Shown here in pieces: positions 44,009 to 56,855 of a stretch of 64,000 nt of DNA. How positions within the stretch are numbered: the first letter of the stretch is position 1; each line of letters opens with the position of its first letter. The stretch is from Lepiota brunneoincarnata. Its lineage: Eukaryota; Basidiomycota; Agaricomycetes; Agaricales; Agaricaceae. The stretch is from assembly GCA_023014365.1 (NCBI GenBank), contig JAEBUN010000002.1:3410001-3474000 (forward strand). Direction: 5' to 3'. The notes beneath the pieces are model-generated. The model made no database searches. It was given only the letters and a program-made list of their open reading frames with translations, and was not told where the DNA came from. A program made the position numbers and the translations under genes.

Positions 44009-45707
44009 ATGAGCTCTCAATTCAAGCAGGGGCTGCCGCCAATTCCGAAGGATATGGGTCCAATGTGAGCCATTATTAGGCGTTTCCTCCAGTTGTTGCT
44101 TAGATACCTTGGTTTCCGCAGAGCTGGGCCACCGGTATGCTTCGAAATCATATCTCGTTCTTCTTGTGGGGCTTAAATTCCCTTGTAGTTCCTGGGTATT
44201 CTTCTCAACTGGTGGCTTTTTGGCATCCTCACTGTGCAATACTGTGAGCTTATTGAGTGAAGCGTGCTGTCTATAACTAACTGCATGCTGCAGATCTTTA
44301 CTACCTAAATTTCTCTGATGATCGCCGCTTCCTCAAGTTGGCAGGTGGGTTCGAGGTTCCTACCGACACAATCCTTCGAATGTTCACACCCCTTCCCACG
44401 CCAGTCCACTTCATCTTCATCATCGAAATGGTGCAGACGATATTTACAGTTGCGGATGGATTCCACTGGTTTGTCTATGGCTTTGGAGATATGGACAGAC
44501 TTGCCGAGTTTTTCCTGGCCAACTTTGACTCTCCGATGATGAGCGCTGTCATCGCTCTTGTTGTGCAGGGCTTCTATGCATGGCGTGTATACCATTTGAG
44601 CAAATGGGGGATAGTCACGGGTATTATCTGTTTGGTGGGGCATGTCCTTTCCCCTTTTATCTACATCGCTGATTTAAGCTCTAGTGTGCTATTGCTCAAG
44701 CGGTCGGCGGCCTAGGGATTGGAATAGTGGTAAGCTATCTATGTATGGGCCTCTAAGCTGCGGCGCCGACTTCTCATTCGGATATCAGCACCAAGAAATT
44801 GGGACGATAACAAAGTGGCAGCCGCAATTCACTGTGCTTCAGATTGTATGTACGCATACACAGGTTTGTTTGATCATGTGCATAACACCTTGTCACAGAT
44901 ATGGGCCGTTTTTAGCGCCTTGGGAGACACGATCATCGCTGGGACTATGACATGGCTAGTAAGTCGTATCCAGAGAAGCTATTGGAAAAAAAAGGTTCCT
45001 TCTGAATTGGCTTCCACAGCTTCTGAAATCCAGAAATTGGCAGCATGGCGACGAAAGGAATAACGTTTTAACAAGGATTGTGCGCTTAACGATTGAGACG
45101 AACGTGGCCAGTGGTACGTAAGTGGATCAAGTTTGAGCGCCAATCCAACAATGTTTTTCTCGCGTTTTGCAGCCGCAGTGGCGATTGGAGTTTTATTAAC
45201 TACCATCTTGCCTGGAGTCGCGCCTCCTGTAAGTAACATGGCCCATTGCTTTTAACAAACTAATAACCTCTGTTCAGAAAGGAAGTTATTTCCTTGCTCC
45301 GTGGGTCGAATCCATTCCCCTAAAAACACGTACTGATAGATCATTACAGGGGCTACGTCTTAGGGAAATTGTTCGTCTCTGAGCACGCGCGATTGACCCG
45401 AACCCGTAAAAGCTGACAGAATGACATTCACAGATACAGCAACTCTTTCATGGCAATGCTTAACAATCGTACATTCATCAGGCAAGACATGCTCCAAAAT
45501 CAGTTGGGAGCCTCAAGCGGATCTCGGCCCAGTCATTGTAAGCGGGGGGGGTCAGGAGAACAACCAGATGTTGTTCCCCCTACGACGGCGGTGATTAATC
45601 CAGACAATGGGTGGTCATCGTTCTCAGTTTCTAGCTTCAGGGCGGCGAAGGGAAACACTTCTCAGGTAAGGCTATGTCAGCACCACCTCAAGGGGCGCTT
45701 TTCCTGA
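44009..45707 (+). CDS. DUF6534 multi-pass membrane protein, copy 2
   Basis: Tandem neighbour of copy 3 (46195) and homolog of copy 1 (23610). It starts MSSQFKQGLPPIPKDMGPM at 44009; exons then give FLGILLNWWLFGILTVQY, YLYYLNFSDDRRFLKLA, VHFIFIIEMVQTIFTVADGF with HWFVYGFGD, FFLANFDSPMMSAVIALVVQ, GFYAWRVYHLSKWG, AIAQAVGGLGIGIV, QEIGTITKWQPQFTVLQ, IWAVFSALGDTIIAGTMTWL (family hallmark), NNVLTRIVRLTIETNVAS, AIGVLLTTILPGVAPP and YSNSFMAMLNNR, plus a polar tail to about 45707. The exon carrying NNVLTRI is in a different frame from the AAWRRKE read just before it, so the intron end or a one-base error there needs checking. Located in a membrane by prediction; ligand and partners unknown. Confidence 0.82.
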
Positions 45708-46194
45708 TCACTCCCGAGCTGTTAGGTTTAAAACCTCAGGTGCATGTAATGCAGCGGTGGGGCTTTCCTTTCCTTCCGGGGATGAAATGCATATTTGTGA
45801 CCTGCAAGGGATATCCTATACGTGCGGTCTGACTAGTTTTGTGTACATACATCATATATTCGATCATCAGATACAATACATCACCTGACACATGCCACGT
45901 TCAGGTTCCTGCTCTCGGGGTGTCCACCTATGTGCATTTTCTCTCATTGTAGCATAGCCAACCCCGTTGTGTGCCGCTTAAAGGAAAAGTGGAGAAGACG
46001 GTCATTCCAGAAATAGACTAGCGGGCCAATTCACAGGGACTGCCAAGGGACACATACCTGCGGCATGATGGAACCAATAGAAAAGGAAGATTTCCGTATG
46101 GGAGTGGGAGAGATCCGCCATATCGAGGGATTATAAGTTTGCAGATTATGGATTTGAATTCACCGTTGCGACTCCCCAAGTCCTTTAATACCCC
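45708..46194. other. Intergenic between tandem DUF6534 genes
   Basis: No coding feature recognised; holds the 3' flank of copy 2 and the promoter of copy 3. Confidence 0.4.
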
Positions 46195-47890
46195 ATGGCT
46201 GAAGGGCTGCCCGCTATTCCACCCAACATTGGCGATATGTGAGCACAATTACCATCTCAGCAAGAAGAAATTTCTCCTTGACGCTGAAGCCCCCCCTTTC
46301 CCAAGTGCTGGACCACCTGTGAGCCCCTGTAGCTAGTGCGGTTCCTCCAAAGATAGTTTACGCAGACGATCAGTTCCTTGGCATTTTTCTCAATGGCTAT
46401 CTTTTCGGGATATTGACTCTACAATATTGTAAGGATGTGCTTTCTGGCTACTGGTCGCTATTAACTCATGATCATTTGTAAAGATGGCTATTACAACAAC
46501 TTCCCCAACGACTTGCCATGGTTGAGGAACCTTGGTGCGTCCTTCTCATCACTCTACAGCCTTTCTTGGCTCATTCAATTTACTCAGTACACGTCCAATT
46601 TATTCTCGAAGCCGGACAGACCGCAATGACCGTCGCTGATGGATTCCATTGGTTCGTCTACGGCTATGGCAACATGACGAAGCTCGGGGAATATTATCTT
46701 GCAAACTTTGATTCACCTATCATATGCTCGATCATCGCGCTTATATCACAAGGTGTATATTGCTGGAGGATCTACCACCTTAGTCAATGGAGGGTGCCTA
46801 CGCTTCTCATTGCACTTGTGAGTCTGGGTTGTGAATTAGGAGACCTCGACCGGATTTGTTGGCTCATGTGTTCACTGCCCTTTAGGCCGCCATTGGTCAG
46901 GCCGCGGGGGGGTTCGGGATAGGCATAGTCGTATGTCGCATACACGGTGGAACCCTGGAGTGTTTTGACTAGCTTCCCCCTGCAGAATCAGAGGCTCGGT
47001 ACGATTGAGAAATGGGACTCAAGATACGATGCGTTCATGATCGTGAGTGTCCCCTAGCCCGGGTCTAACCTTAAAAAGGACTGATGAAAGAGTACTCAGC
47101 TATGGTCCGTGTGCAGCGCCGTGGCGGACACGGTCATTGCTTGCTCTATGACCTATTTGGTGCGGGTTTTGTGTTGTTTCTTTTTTGAGGGCACGATGGG
47201 CTCAAGTTGCAATATAGCTAGTCATTTCCGCCAGTTTTTCTCGAAACAAGTCGGTGACAGTGATTACACGGCTCACGAGACTGGTCATTGAGACCAACGT
47301 TGCCAGCGGTAAGTCAGCTCACCTTCTTCCTGATGGCTTTCAGTTGATGAGAGAAATCTGAAAAGCTATAGTCGCTTTGGCTGTGCTGCTCACAACGGTC
47401 ATTGGACCCATCGCCCCACCAGTAAGTACCAAATAAATGGAGACAACTCTTGCTGACAAGTGCCCCCAGAAGACGAGTTATTTTCTTTGCCCGTGAGTCA
47501 AACCTTCTCCTAGAAATATTCTTCTGCGCTCACAACGTTGAACTATGTACATACAGGGGGTACGTACTGGGAAAACTGTGAGCATCGAGACCTTGCGAAG
47601 GCGGGGAAATGAAGGCTAATTCCCTAAACAGATACAGCAACTCGTTTATCACAATGTTGAATAACCGCCACCGAAGTGGAGGCGGGGGTGGTTTAGATGA
47701 ATCACTCGGTAACCAAGAGAGTCTTTCCTTGGAGAGAAGGCAGCAGTGGGGTGGTCCTGTTGGCCAAGTAAAGAATTTCAATTCTTCCAGCATAGGGGGC
47801 ATTTCCGTCCACCGGGAGACTGCCATTCGACTTGATGCTGTGGGGTCGGATTTTTTGCCGAAACATTCAATTCTTCCAGACATGAGGTGA
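46195..47890 (+). CDS. DUF6534 multi-pass membrane protein, copy 3
   Basis: It starts MAEGLPAIPPNIGDM at 46195. Exons give QFLGIFLNGYLFGILTLQY, GYYNNFPNDLPWLRNL, VQFILEAGQTAMTVADGFHW with FVYGYGNMTKLGEYYLANFD, ICSIIALISQGVYCWRIYHL with SQWRVPTLLIAL, AAIGQAAGGFGIGIV, LGTIEKWDSRYDAFMI, LWSVCSAVADTVIACSMTYL, VTVITRLTRLVIETNVAS, VALAVLLTTVIGPIAPP, KTSYFLC, GYVLGKL and YSNSFITMLNNRHRS, then a Gly/Ser-rich cytoplasmic tail to 47890. Intron positions parallel copy 2, so the pair arose by tandem duplication, but protein identity is only moderate, so the event is old. The recurring VxDGFHWFVYG motif is the family core. Confidence 0.83.
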
Positions 47891-48010
47891 GGGTACTTGT
47901 TTGCGATTCAATCCCATGTGCACTCTTGGCGGGCGTGTTGGGATCAAAGGATTGTAGGGTATAGGTTTATTATGTATCAAGTACTTCTTCAATATCTAGA
48001 GATGTCAAAC

Positions 48011-48660
48011 TTACCCGGAGGTGAGGGGAGGTCCAGAGACAATAAGGGTCAGGTTCTTGAAGCTCATGTCCGGCAGCGATTCTCTCGGTGGGCTATTGGA
48101 GTGATTTCGAGTGGACTTGACGTGACCCCGTCTTGCCACCTTTCGTCCTTGTCCCGGTGCAACGGCATACAAACTCTGAACCAACTGGAGAAGAATAACA
48201 CAGGCGGTAAGAGAAGGCATTCCCAAAATTTTTTTAATCGTCCGACCACCCACGCCGGCCTTACCACCTGGCACCGGGACCCAGTGTATGGCTACGGCTA
48301 TATTTACTCCCTTACGTCGCAGCCACCCATGCGTGCAAGTTTGTATCTGTCGGGCTCCGTGACCCAGGGGACTTGAGGTGGATCCCGCGTCTTCCCCACC
48401 ATCGATCTCTATTATTGAGGACCGGCAGGGAAAATTAGAAAATGTCAAGTGGTCAACCGACATACTTGGCAGTGTCAAAGCAGACAACTTCTTGCCCTCC
48501 GTCTGCGCTCATCGGCCTGCTAAGAGGGCGAGCCTCGATCTCATGATACTCGTCCCCATAATATGCTCTCCCCGAATTCTTGTTCCCCACAAGTCTGAGC
48601 GGATTGGATACCCAGAACCACACGCAGGCACGGTCCAGAGCATTCTCTGTGCAGACTTGT
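48011..48660 (-). CDS. Possible minus-strand gene fragment, unrecognised
   Basis: The minus strand reads stretches that look coding: LTACVILLQLVQSLYAVAPG and LPDMSFKNLTLIVSGPPLTS (48011-48200 region), and NALDRACVWFWVSNPLRLVG, EYHEIEARPLSRPMSADGGQ (about 48480-48640). The second stretch is repeated in the tandem copy near 51260-51460, where it reads ENVLDRACAWFWYLIYSYSW and WHEIEADPPSRPDE, a substitution pattern more like protein than random DNA. Frames do not join cleanly and no domain is recognised. It could equally be the leader of the plus-strand membrane gene that follows. Confidence 0.3.
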
Positions 48661-49347
48661 CCAACATTACCATGTTCAACCACTATAACACGCCCACACG
48701 TTTTATGCTTGGGCTTATCCCAACCGCTAACACTCCTGGGAGGCCATGCTTCTCCCTCCCACCGTCCACCAATTCGCATACCTCGAGCTCGTCGATGCGA
48801 GGATCGTACTGTCCTCGGCTGCGTTGCCATGTCACGGCTGGCATTAGTGGCCGGTTGAAAGGTATGGGAATATTGAGCGTCTGTCCTCGCTCAACGTCCC
48901 GCTACCTCTCCAAATTGCACGGTGTCTCTTCTCTTATTCCTCCGAAATATCACTCCGAATTACAACCAAAAATTTGGCCGAGTCTCGCTACATGTCCTCC
49001 AAGTAATCGCTACGGTTTATCTTGAATGCTCAGATAATCAAGTCTCATATCCGGACAGTGGGCTTATTGACAATAAGGGCACGGCCAAGTTCGGATGAAT
49101 TACGATGGATTACTAAATGCGTTGCCGCAGTACGCGATGGGCGTTGCGTCGATAGCCATCATGACCGCTTCGAACAGAAAGGTGATGCTAGATCCTTAAC
49201 AGCAGCCACTAGCCCATATATGTTCCACGAGACCCGCCCTATATAATTGTTCTTATGGGCTCACCTAAAGAAAGGCAGACACGCAGCGTCGGCGCCTGGT
49301 CTACAAAATTTAAACTAAGAAGCGAGAACAACCCGGCTGACGCCCAC

Positions 49348-50791
49348 ATGGCACTGAGTCCCTCAAACCCCATGAGCTGAATCCCCTCTTCAGCCCAGAC
49401 TCTGCTTCGACCCGTGAACCTACTTCCTCTACATCCGGACCTCCCCCCAAGTCTCCAACCGGTGTTCAAAACGGCAGACGACTCCGCGCCGCTATATTCA
49501 TCCTACTCGAAATCAGCTTCCTCGCCCTTGGCCTATGTTGCCTTCTCAAGCCAATCCCTCTACCCCTCGGCAATGACAGTAGCGACGTACGGGAAGCCAA
49601 AGCTATCACCACCGCCATTGTTGTCATATGGCATGGCCTTGCCGCTTTCATCGTCAAGGACCTGACTGCGTGCGTCTTTAGCGCTGAATGTATAGCACAG
49701 TATCGTCGAACGGTATAAATGCTCGTGGCATGCTCCCGTGGTGGACAACTCCACAATTCAACATGATCAGTCACTCGACAAGTATCAAATGACGGTAGAT
49801 GGGCATGAGTGGGAGACGCTGATGGGTGCATCTGCCGACAACTTTACTCGGATACCCGAAACAGGTTTGGGTGAGTTGGTGGAAATAAGTCTTTAACATC
49901 AAGCTAACAGTCACGCAGAGGCTATTATACCCCTCGTCCCTGCGCTTGGATTGGATGGCCCTATCCATGCCTCAAACTCGACGGCAGGCTTCATTTTTTT
50001 CGGGGGTCCGGTCTGGGAGCTCAACCCCCAGAATGGCACTAGCAAGAGGCCGGACCTGAGTGGGATCCCTTCTACCCGCTTGTCGTTATTGGATGAAACT
50101 GGGGTGAAAGCTTACGAAGTCCAAGCGAGCGTTCTCGTTTGCGAGTCCAATTATGAAATATTCCTTGGGGACGCCATTGTCAGCGGAAACACCCTGCGCC
50201 TCATTCGCCGCGTCGACAAATCACTCTTGGGAAACATACCACCAACAGCCGCCAATGTGATATTCTCCCAGGCACTTGTCGCAGCCACGCAACCAATCCG
50301 GTTCTCGAGCTCGTCCAAATCTGATATCGCAGTCTCACTGTTTCTTAACCTGTTTCGCTACGAAAGCGGTAGCCCCGTTGACGGTACCTACGACACCCGC
50401 AGCACATGGGAACTATTGCCAGTAGAAGACATCAACAGAAACATGAATGTGTATCTGCAGTCTGCAGCCAAAGCCTACCTCAGTGGGCAGCCCCCGATTC
50501 GGAGACAAATAAACCCAAGACAGATCTCATCACCGTGCAGTATGCAATAAGGGAGGTGCGGAAACAATCACTAGTCGCCAGTAAACCCTTTTTGCTTGCT
50601 CTTGCCGCAATTGTTGTGCCCGCAATCGTGTTGCTATTAGGGTTGCTGGTGATGATGAGGCATGATGATGTACAATTGTTTGATCTCTCCAATTTCACTG
50701 TCAGAGGTAAGTTCAATTGTTTATCTGCTACAAATGGTCGCTGTATTGAATCATACTGACAGAGGAGTCTGATGGCGCCAAAGCCCTATGA
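49348..50791 (+). CDS. Basidiomycete surface/membrane protein (N- and C-terminal anchors), frame breaks
   Basis: Family of unknown function with a cytosolic Ser/Pro-rich start (TREPTSSTSGPPPKSPTG), a first membrane segment (AAIFILLEISFLALGLCCLL), a hydrophobic AITTAIVVIWHGLAAFIV helix near 49610, an extracytoplasmic region (LDGPIHASNSTAGFIFFGGP, YEIFLGDAIVSGNTLRLIRR, ANVIFSQALVAATQPI, KSDIAVSLFLNLFRYESG, NRNMNVYLQSAAKAYLSGQP) and a C-terminal anchor (PFLLALAAIVVPAIVLLLGL). The final short exon, after an intron 50707-50759, ends ESDGAKAL at about 50791. Frames change at the start (about 49375) and near 50495 (GQPP/DSETNKPKTD); the second needs one base added or two removed. A decayed tandem copy follows at 51.25-52.84 kb. 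Confidence 0.65.
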
Positions 50792-51254
50792 GCATGGCCA
50801 ATCCTATTTGCATCGGTCCATGCTATTCAATGCTCTCGGACTTTTGTCTGGTTGCAAAGGCCTCCTGGGCCTCTGTTGAACCGGTTGCTTGTAGCGTGAC
50901 GAATTGTTCAACTTGAGTGGTCATTCCAGCTGTTTTACTTTTTTGTAGGATTTTTAGACGTCCCATCTCTTATATACCCTGTGCTTATTCACTTCACTCC
51001 TATCTGATATTAATGCATAATATTTCTATTAGAAGGAAATTTGACACAGGCAGTAATGGATGTCCTTTCCCGACCTTTGTAAATCCCTCCACAACCACGC
51101 ACCTTAGGCTTGGCACTGAAACCAGTGTATGAGTTGGGTCGTATTACTCTTGCATTGATAGCCCCCGGTCACAGCAATCCATGCATGTACATTTGTACCG
51201 GGATTCCTCGGCCTCCCTTCCGTGAGGTCGAACTCTAAGTGGTCCCCCGATGTA

Positions 51255-52835
51255 TTTCAGTGTCAAGGCAAACAAGCTTCTTGCCTTCCGCGTCAGGAGT
51301 CTCCGCGCTCATCGGGCCTGCTGGGAGGGTCGGCCTCGATCTCATGCCACACGTCTTCATAGCCCGTTCTCTCCAAATTCGTGGCTCTCCACGAATATGA
51401 GTAGATCAGATACCAGAACCACGCGCAAGCACGGTCTAGAACGTTCTCCGTGCAGACTTACCATCTATCGCCTCACATATCTTGATCTGGTCTACACGAG
51501 AATCTTACCATCCCCGGCTTCATTGTCCCTGTCGCAGTTGGCAAAATCAGTGGTCAATTGGATAGTAGGAAAAGTATCCTAGTTGGGCATCAACATCCCG
51601 CTATCTCTCCTCCAAAGCCGCGGCCTCTATCAGGCAATATCTCTCACATGCCCTCCAAGTATTCACTATGATTTATCTTACTCGAATGCTCAAACAACAC
51701 TGAGTTGTTTCAAATCTGGACATGCGTGTTATCATCAGGCAGAGACGTTGGACAACTTGAGCGGGTTACCGGGTATCCTGCCCGTACATGACAAGCACGG
51801 TTACGATTGGGAACTATCATAGTTACTCAATCCGAATGTAAGTCAAGGCAGTGTTAGATGGACCCTTACCAGCAGCCACTAGCCCCGTATAGCATCTGCA
51901 TTTTGAATCGAGCAGGGGACCAACCCTCTTATACTCGCTTGTCGTTATTGGATGAGACTGGGGTGGAAGCCTACGAAATCTAGGCGAGCGTTCTTGCTTG
52001 CAAGCCCAAATCTAAAATATTTCTTGAAGAAGTTATCGTCAACGGAAAATCTCTGCGCCTCGTTCGCCACGTCGGGAAATCACCCTTGGAAAACGTACCA
52101 CCAGCAGCCGCCAATATGATATTCTCCCAGGCGCTTGTCTCAGTCACGCAACCAGTCTAGTTCTCGAGCTCGTCTAAATCTGATATCGCGGTCTCACTGT
52201 TCCTTAACCCGGTACACTACGGTGACTACGGGTTCCCTACGAGGTAGGAATTATTCCGACTAGAAGGCATCGACAAGGACATGAATGCGTATCTGCGGTC
52301 TGCGGCCAAAGCGTACCTCAGCGGCCCCTGATACAGAGACCAATAGGCCCAAGGTACAATATTTCTTTTGGCAGCGTGCGACAGAAGAGATGCAGAGGCA
52401 ATCACCAGTCGCCGGAAAACCCTTTTTGCTTGTTCTCGCCGCAGTTGTTGGGTCCGCAATCGTATTGCTATCAGGCTTGCTGGTGGCGATGGGGAATGAT
52501 GATATACAATTGTTTAACCTCCCAAACTGTTGGAATTAGCGATTCTGGAAAACTGGCGGAATACCCCTGACCGCCTCATGGAGGCCATGTTGTAGGTATA
52601 TTATATACATGCATAGTTTACCAGTAGTACCTTGTCCGTTCACCTCCCTACCACTCTCTTGTCGCCCCGTCGCTGTCTCTCATGAATACACGCCCTCGCT
52701 GCTGTCCACATTCTTGAGTTGATTTCAACACGAACTTCACTGTCAGAGGTAAGTCCAACCATTTATTTCCTACAAGTGGGTTGTATTAAATCATACTCCC
52801 AGAGGAATCTGGTGCCACGAAAGCCCTGTGAGCGT
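51255..52835 (+). pseudogene. Decayed tandem copy of the 48.5-50.8 kb block
   Basis: The block starting 'tgtcaaggcaaacaagcttcttgcc' at about 51260 aligns with 48473 onward, and the tail ('cactgtcagaggtaagt' at 52739) aligns with 50697. Within it, the extracytoplasmic part (51920-52320) has stop codons and shifted frames, for example a stop in the region equivalent to YEVQASVLVC. The C-terminal anchor (PFLLVLAAVVGSAIVLLSGL, about 52420-52480) and the last exon (EESGATKAL) remain readable. The first membrane segment is missing (roughly 0.7 kb deleted), and about 190 bp lie between anchor and last exon that the parent lacks. Confidence 0.75.
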
Positions 52836-53214
52836 CGCCAACCTATCCGGCCTGCATCGGCTCTATGGTATTTAAAGGCCATATTTTCTTTGGGTTACGA
52901 AGGACTTCCGGTGCATCCGACGAAGCACCTTCATTTGCAAGGACTTTTTAGACGTCCCTTTTGTATATGCCGCGTGCTTACTCATTTCGCTCCCGTTTAC
53001 TTTTAACATGTAGTGTTTTCTATTATTTTCTACGTCGGGGTGATAGAGGCGATGGGGTAAGTGCAGATAACGATAGCCACACGATTGAATAGATAGTTTC
53101 TGTTGACATGATGAGCGATTTGGCACTGGTGTCACTCTCGCGCTTCGTCACATGTGACCTCATGCGGAGCGCGTGACGCGTGATGGTGTGCACACCTCGC
53201 TCATTAACTTCGAT

Positions 53215-56200
53215 ATGGCACCCAAGGCAGCAAAAGGAGGAGGGAAGGACATTCGGATGTTCTTCGGTGGCGCATCTCAGAAATCCAACGCAAGTAGCAG
53301 TGCCTGCAGTACGGTTAGATCCACTCTCCAAGGCTGGAGCACTAACACCATTGTAGGGCTCTCAGCCCAACAGGATCGTGAGTACTAGTGAGTCCTGCTG
53401 CACTTTGTCCGTTGAAAGCAAGCCTAATTCCTTCTCCTTGTAGGGGTTGAGGATAGGTGAGAACATCATTGTGTGAGGAACCTATTCAGGACAGAGCTTG
53501 TCATTAACAGTGATGACGAGCCTATCGTACCGAGAAAGTCGAGACCCCGAGGACACATCGTCATGAGTGACTCCGAGGACGAGAAGCCGAATCCCCCCTC
53601 CCGGAAACGCAAGTCCTCCGCGTTTCTCGACAGCGATGGGGGTTCTCCGCAGAAGAAGAAAGTCGTTGTATCATCCGCGAAATCCAAAAATTCGAAGCCG
53701 GCGAAATCGCGGAAGAAGGACGAGGATTATGAGATGGAAGACCCGAGTTCAGAAGAAAGCGATGCCGACAGTTTTGTAGCGAGCAATGATGACACAAAAC
53801 CTAAGACAAAGCTCAAGCCACCAGCGCCTGTAAAGAACGCCAAAGCTGTGAAGTCTGAAGACTCGAAGGGGAGGAAAACGGAGGAAACGAAGCCCAGTTC
53901 CAAACCCAAGTGTGTTCCCCCTGTCCTCATTTCTATCTCTGATGCACTCACTGACCATTCTAGCTGGGCTGCAATTAAAGCTGCAAAAGCTCGCTGCGCC
54001 TATCGCGCATGGGTCCAAGGAGGTCCCAAATGGTGCACCGGGTTGTTTATTGGGTCTTTCCTTTGTATTCACTGGCGAGTTGAGTAGCTTCTCACGAGAC
54101 GAAGCTGTGGATCTGGCAAAGCGGTTCGGAGGGTACGTTCGTTCTGTTACTCCTTGCACATTTGGTCCTCATTCGATTTAGACGGGTCGTTGGGCAGCCC
54201 TCCAGCAGGACCAACTATGTGGTTCTGGGAGACAACGCAGGGCCCTGCTAAGATTGCCGCCATCAAGAAAAACGGTCTCAAGACACTTAACGAAGACGAG
54301 TTTCTAAATCTGATCGCCAGCAGGAAAGGTTCAGCTGAAGGGGGGCTTGACGAAAAGACCAGGAAAAAGGTGGAGAAGGAACAGGAAGAGATTCGCAAGG
54401 CTGCGAAGGAGATGGAGAAGCGGGAGAAGAACGTTTCTGGCGCCAATGCAGATCCAGTCTATGCAGCTTTGGACAACACGTTATGCCCCGGAGTCCCTTA
54501 AAGATATTTGTGGAAACAAGAGCCAAGTGGAAAAATTGCTTCAATGGCTCAAGGACTGGTGCGGTTCAGGTGCTTGATGCATCGCCCCGACACTACTCAC
54601 GCCCCTTCCAGGCCCGAAAGTCTCAAGGCTGGATTCAAAAAACCCGGCAAGAATGGCATGAATATGCTCCGCGCTGTGATGATTACCGGGTCGCCCGGTA
54701 TCGGCAAAACTACCAGTGCTCATTTATGCGCCAAGTTGGCCGGCTACACTCCCATTGAACTGAACGCGAGCGATGCACGAAGTAAAAGACTTGTCGAGGT
54801 TTATCATTCCATCGTATATCATCCTTGTCAGCTCAATCAAGGCATTCACAGAATGGAATGAACGTTAACAACACGTCACTCGATGGCTTCATCAAGGGCA
54901 CAGGGGTTAGTTCCCTGTCTCTAAGCTTAGCGTTATACTGAGGGTCATTTGAGTCAACGAATTCCGTCGGGGTCGCTATTACTGACAGAACGTGTCTCAT
55001 TATGGACGAGGTGGATGGAATGTCAGCTGGTGATAGGGGTGGTGTAGGAGCTTTGAGCGCATTGATTAAAAAGAGCAAGGTGACTCATCACTCGCCTAAG
55101 GCTATATCAAGCTGTCATTGACTTCGACAATTTCAGATCCCGATTATTTGCATCGCGAACGACCGGGGCGCGCAGAAGCTCAAGCCTCTCTTGTCGGTTG
55201 CATATGGCTTATCTTTCTCAAAGTGGGCGACAGCGGGTACCGATTCCGCCCTGCCGACTCATTTCTATCCATAGACCACAGGTACAATTCATACGCTCGC
55301 GTATCATGTCTATCGTCTTCAAGTAAGCACTCTCCTCGAATGAATTACACCTCAAAACGTTGAACGATTGATGTTAGGGAGAAAATGAAAATTCCAGCAA
55401 ACGTTGTCGATCAGCTTATCGCGGGAACCCAATCGGACATTCGGCAAGTGCTCAACATGTTGTCAACCTGGAAATTGTCCAATGATACCATGGACTTTGA
55501 TGAGGGGAAATCTTTGTGAGCGTTCTCATTTGTTTTACTCGATCGGGGTTCTTACACACTTAGAACAGAGTGAAGATGAATGAGAAATTTGCCATCATGA
55601 CGCCGTTTGACATCACATCGAAAGTCCTGGGACCATATCTATTTTCGGCTACTGCAAGAGAGACCCTCGGCGAGAAAATGGAGTACTACTTTCAAGACCA
55701 CTCCTTCATTCCTCTGTTTATACAGGTATAGCTCCGGGACATTAGACGAGGTGGTAGTCTGATCGTCCCCACAGGAGAACTATTTAAAAACCCAACCAGC
55801 GAGAGTACGGAACATGAATGGTCCCGAGAAAGAGCTCCAGCATCTCCAGCTGATGGATAAGGCTGCATCATCGATTTCCGATGCTGATCTGGTAGACGCG
55901 CTCATTCATGGGTAGGTCGTCGGTGCTCCACCTCATGGATAATTTTGACAATGTATGCAGTCCCGAGCAGCACTGGGGCCTCATGCCATTGCACGCTGTC
56001 TGTTCGACTGTCCGGCCAGCCTCATGTCTGTATGGTACTGGAGCGCATTACGGTGGCACCAATCCCATGACATTCCCACAGTAAGTCGTCTACGTCTTTT
56101 TGTTTCGTCTTGCGTTACTGGATACCCGCTTTCAGATGGCTCGGTCAGAACTCGAAACAGAACAAGCTGGCTCGCCAGCTTGGTGACGTGCAAGTCAGGA

Positions 56201-56855
56201 TGAGACTCAAGGTGTCCGGTGATAGGTCGGAAATCAGACAATCATACATCCCATCTTTATTCCCGCACATTGTCCAACCTCTGATTGATACGGGGGCAGT
56301 GAGTACCTTCACATCTCGGTTAGATGGTGATTCCTCATGATCTGTACATCATAGAGCGCCGTGGATGAGGTGATTGGCCGGATGGATGAGTATTATCTAT
56401 CTAAAGAGGACTGGGATACGATTTTAGAGCTTGGGGTTGGTGACCGAAATGGTGACGGTCTGACTAAGAAAATATCAACTGCTACGAAAACCTCTTTCAC
56501 CAAGAAGTATGTGTGTGTTTGGGTCACATTCAGTCAACCACTCTGACACTGAACCCCCAGATATAACGCCTCCGAACACCCTATTCCATTCCACAAAGCT
56601 CAGGACCTTGGGAAGATGCCGAAGAAACTAGCTGGAGGTCCAGCTCCTGATCTCGAGGAGGCCTATGTAAGTGACTCTCAAGTGGACTAGTTTGCTTAGA
56701 GAATAATGATACTATGGTGTTAGGTTGACGACATTGTTGAGGATGAAGAGGAAGAGGACAAACGCAAAGATCCGGATGACATCTCGAGCGACAAACTTAT
56801 TCAAGCGCCCAAAAAGAAAAAGACCGCCGCACCCAGAACGAAAACTAAAAAATAA
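53215..56855 (+). CDS. RFC1: Replication factor C subunit 1 (clamp-loader large subunit), frame breaks
   Basis: Large subunit of the RFC complex that loads PCNA at primer-template junctions. It starts [19 protein letters not shown] at 53215; DIRMFF is a PCNA-binding (PIP-like) motif. A charged, Lys/Ser-rich linker (53500-53910) leads to the BRCT domain ([30 protein letters not shown], then [20 protein letters not shown]). The AAA+ module has [17 protein letters not shown], Walker [10 protein letters not shown] near 54692, [10 protein letters not shown], Walker [12 protein letters not shown] near 55000, and [18 protein letters not shown]. Sensor-2 and collar follow ([20 protein letters not shown]), then the RFC1 C-terminal domain ([40 protein letters not shown]), and a basic tail ending [14 protein letters not shown]. 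Single extra bases break the frame near 53988 and 54455. About 15 short introns. Confidence 0.93.
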
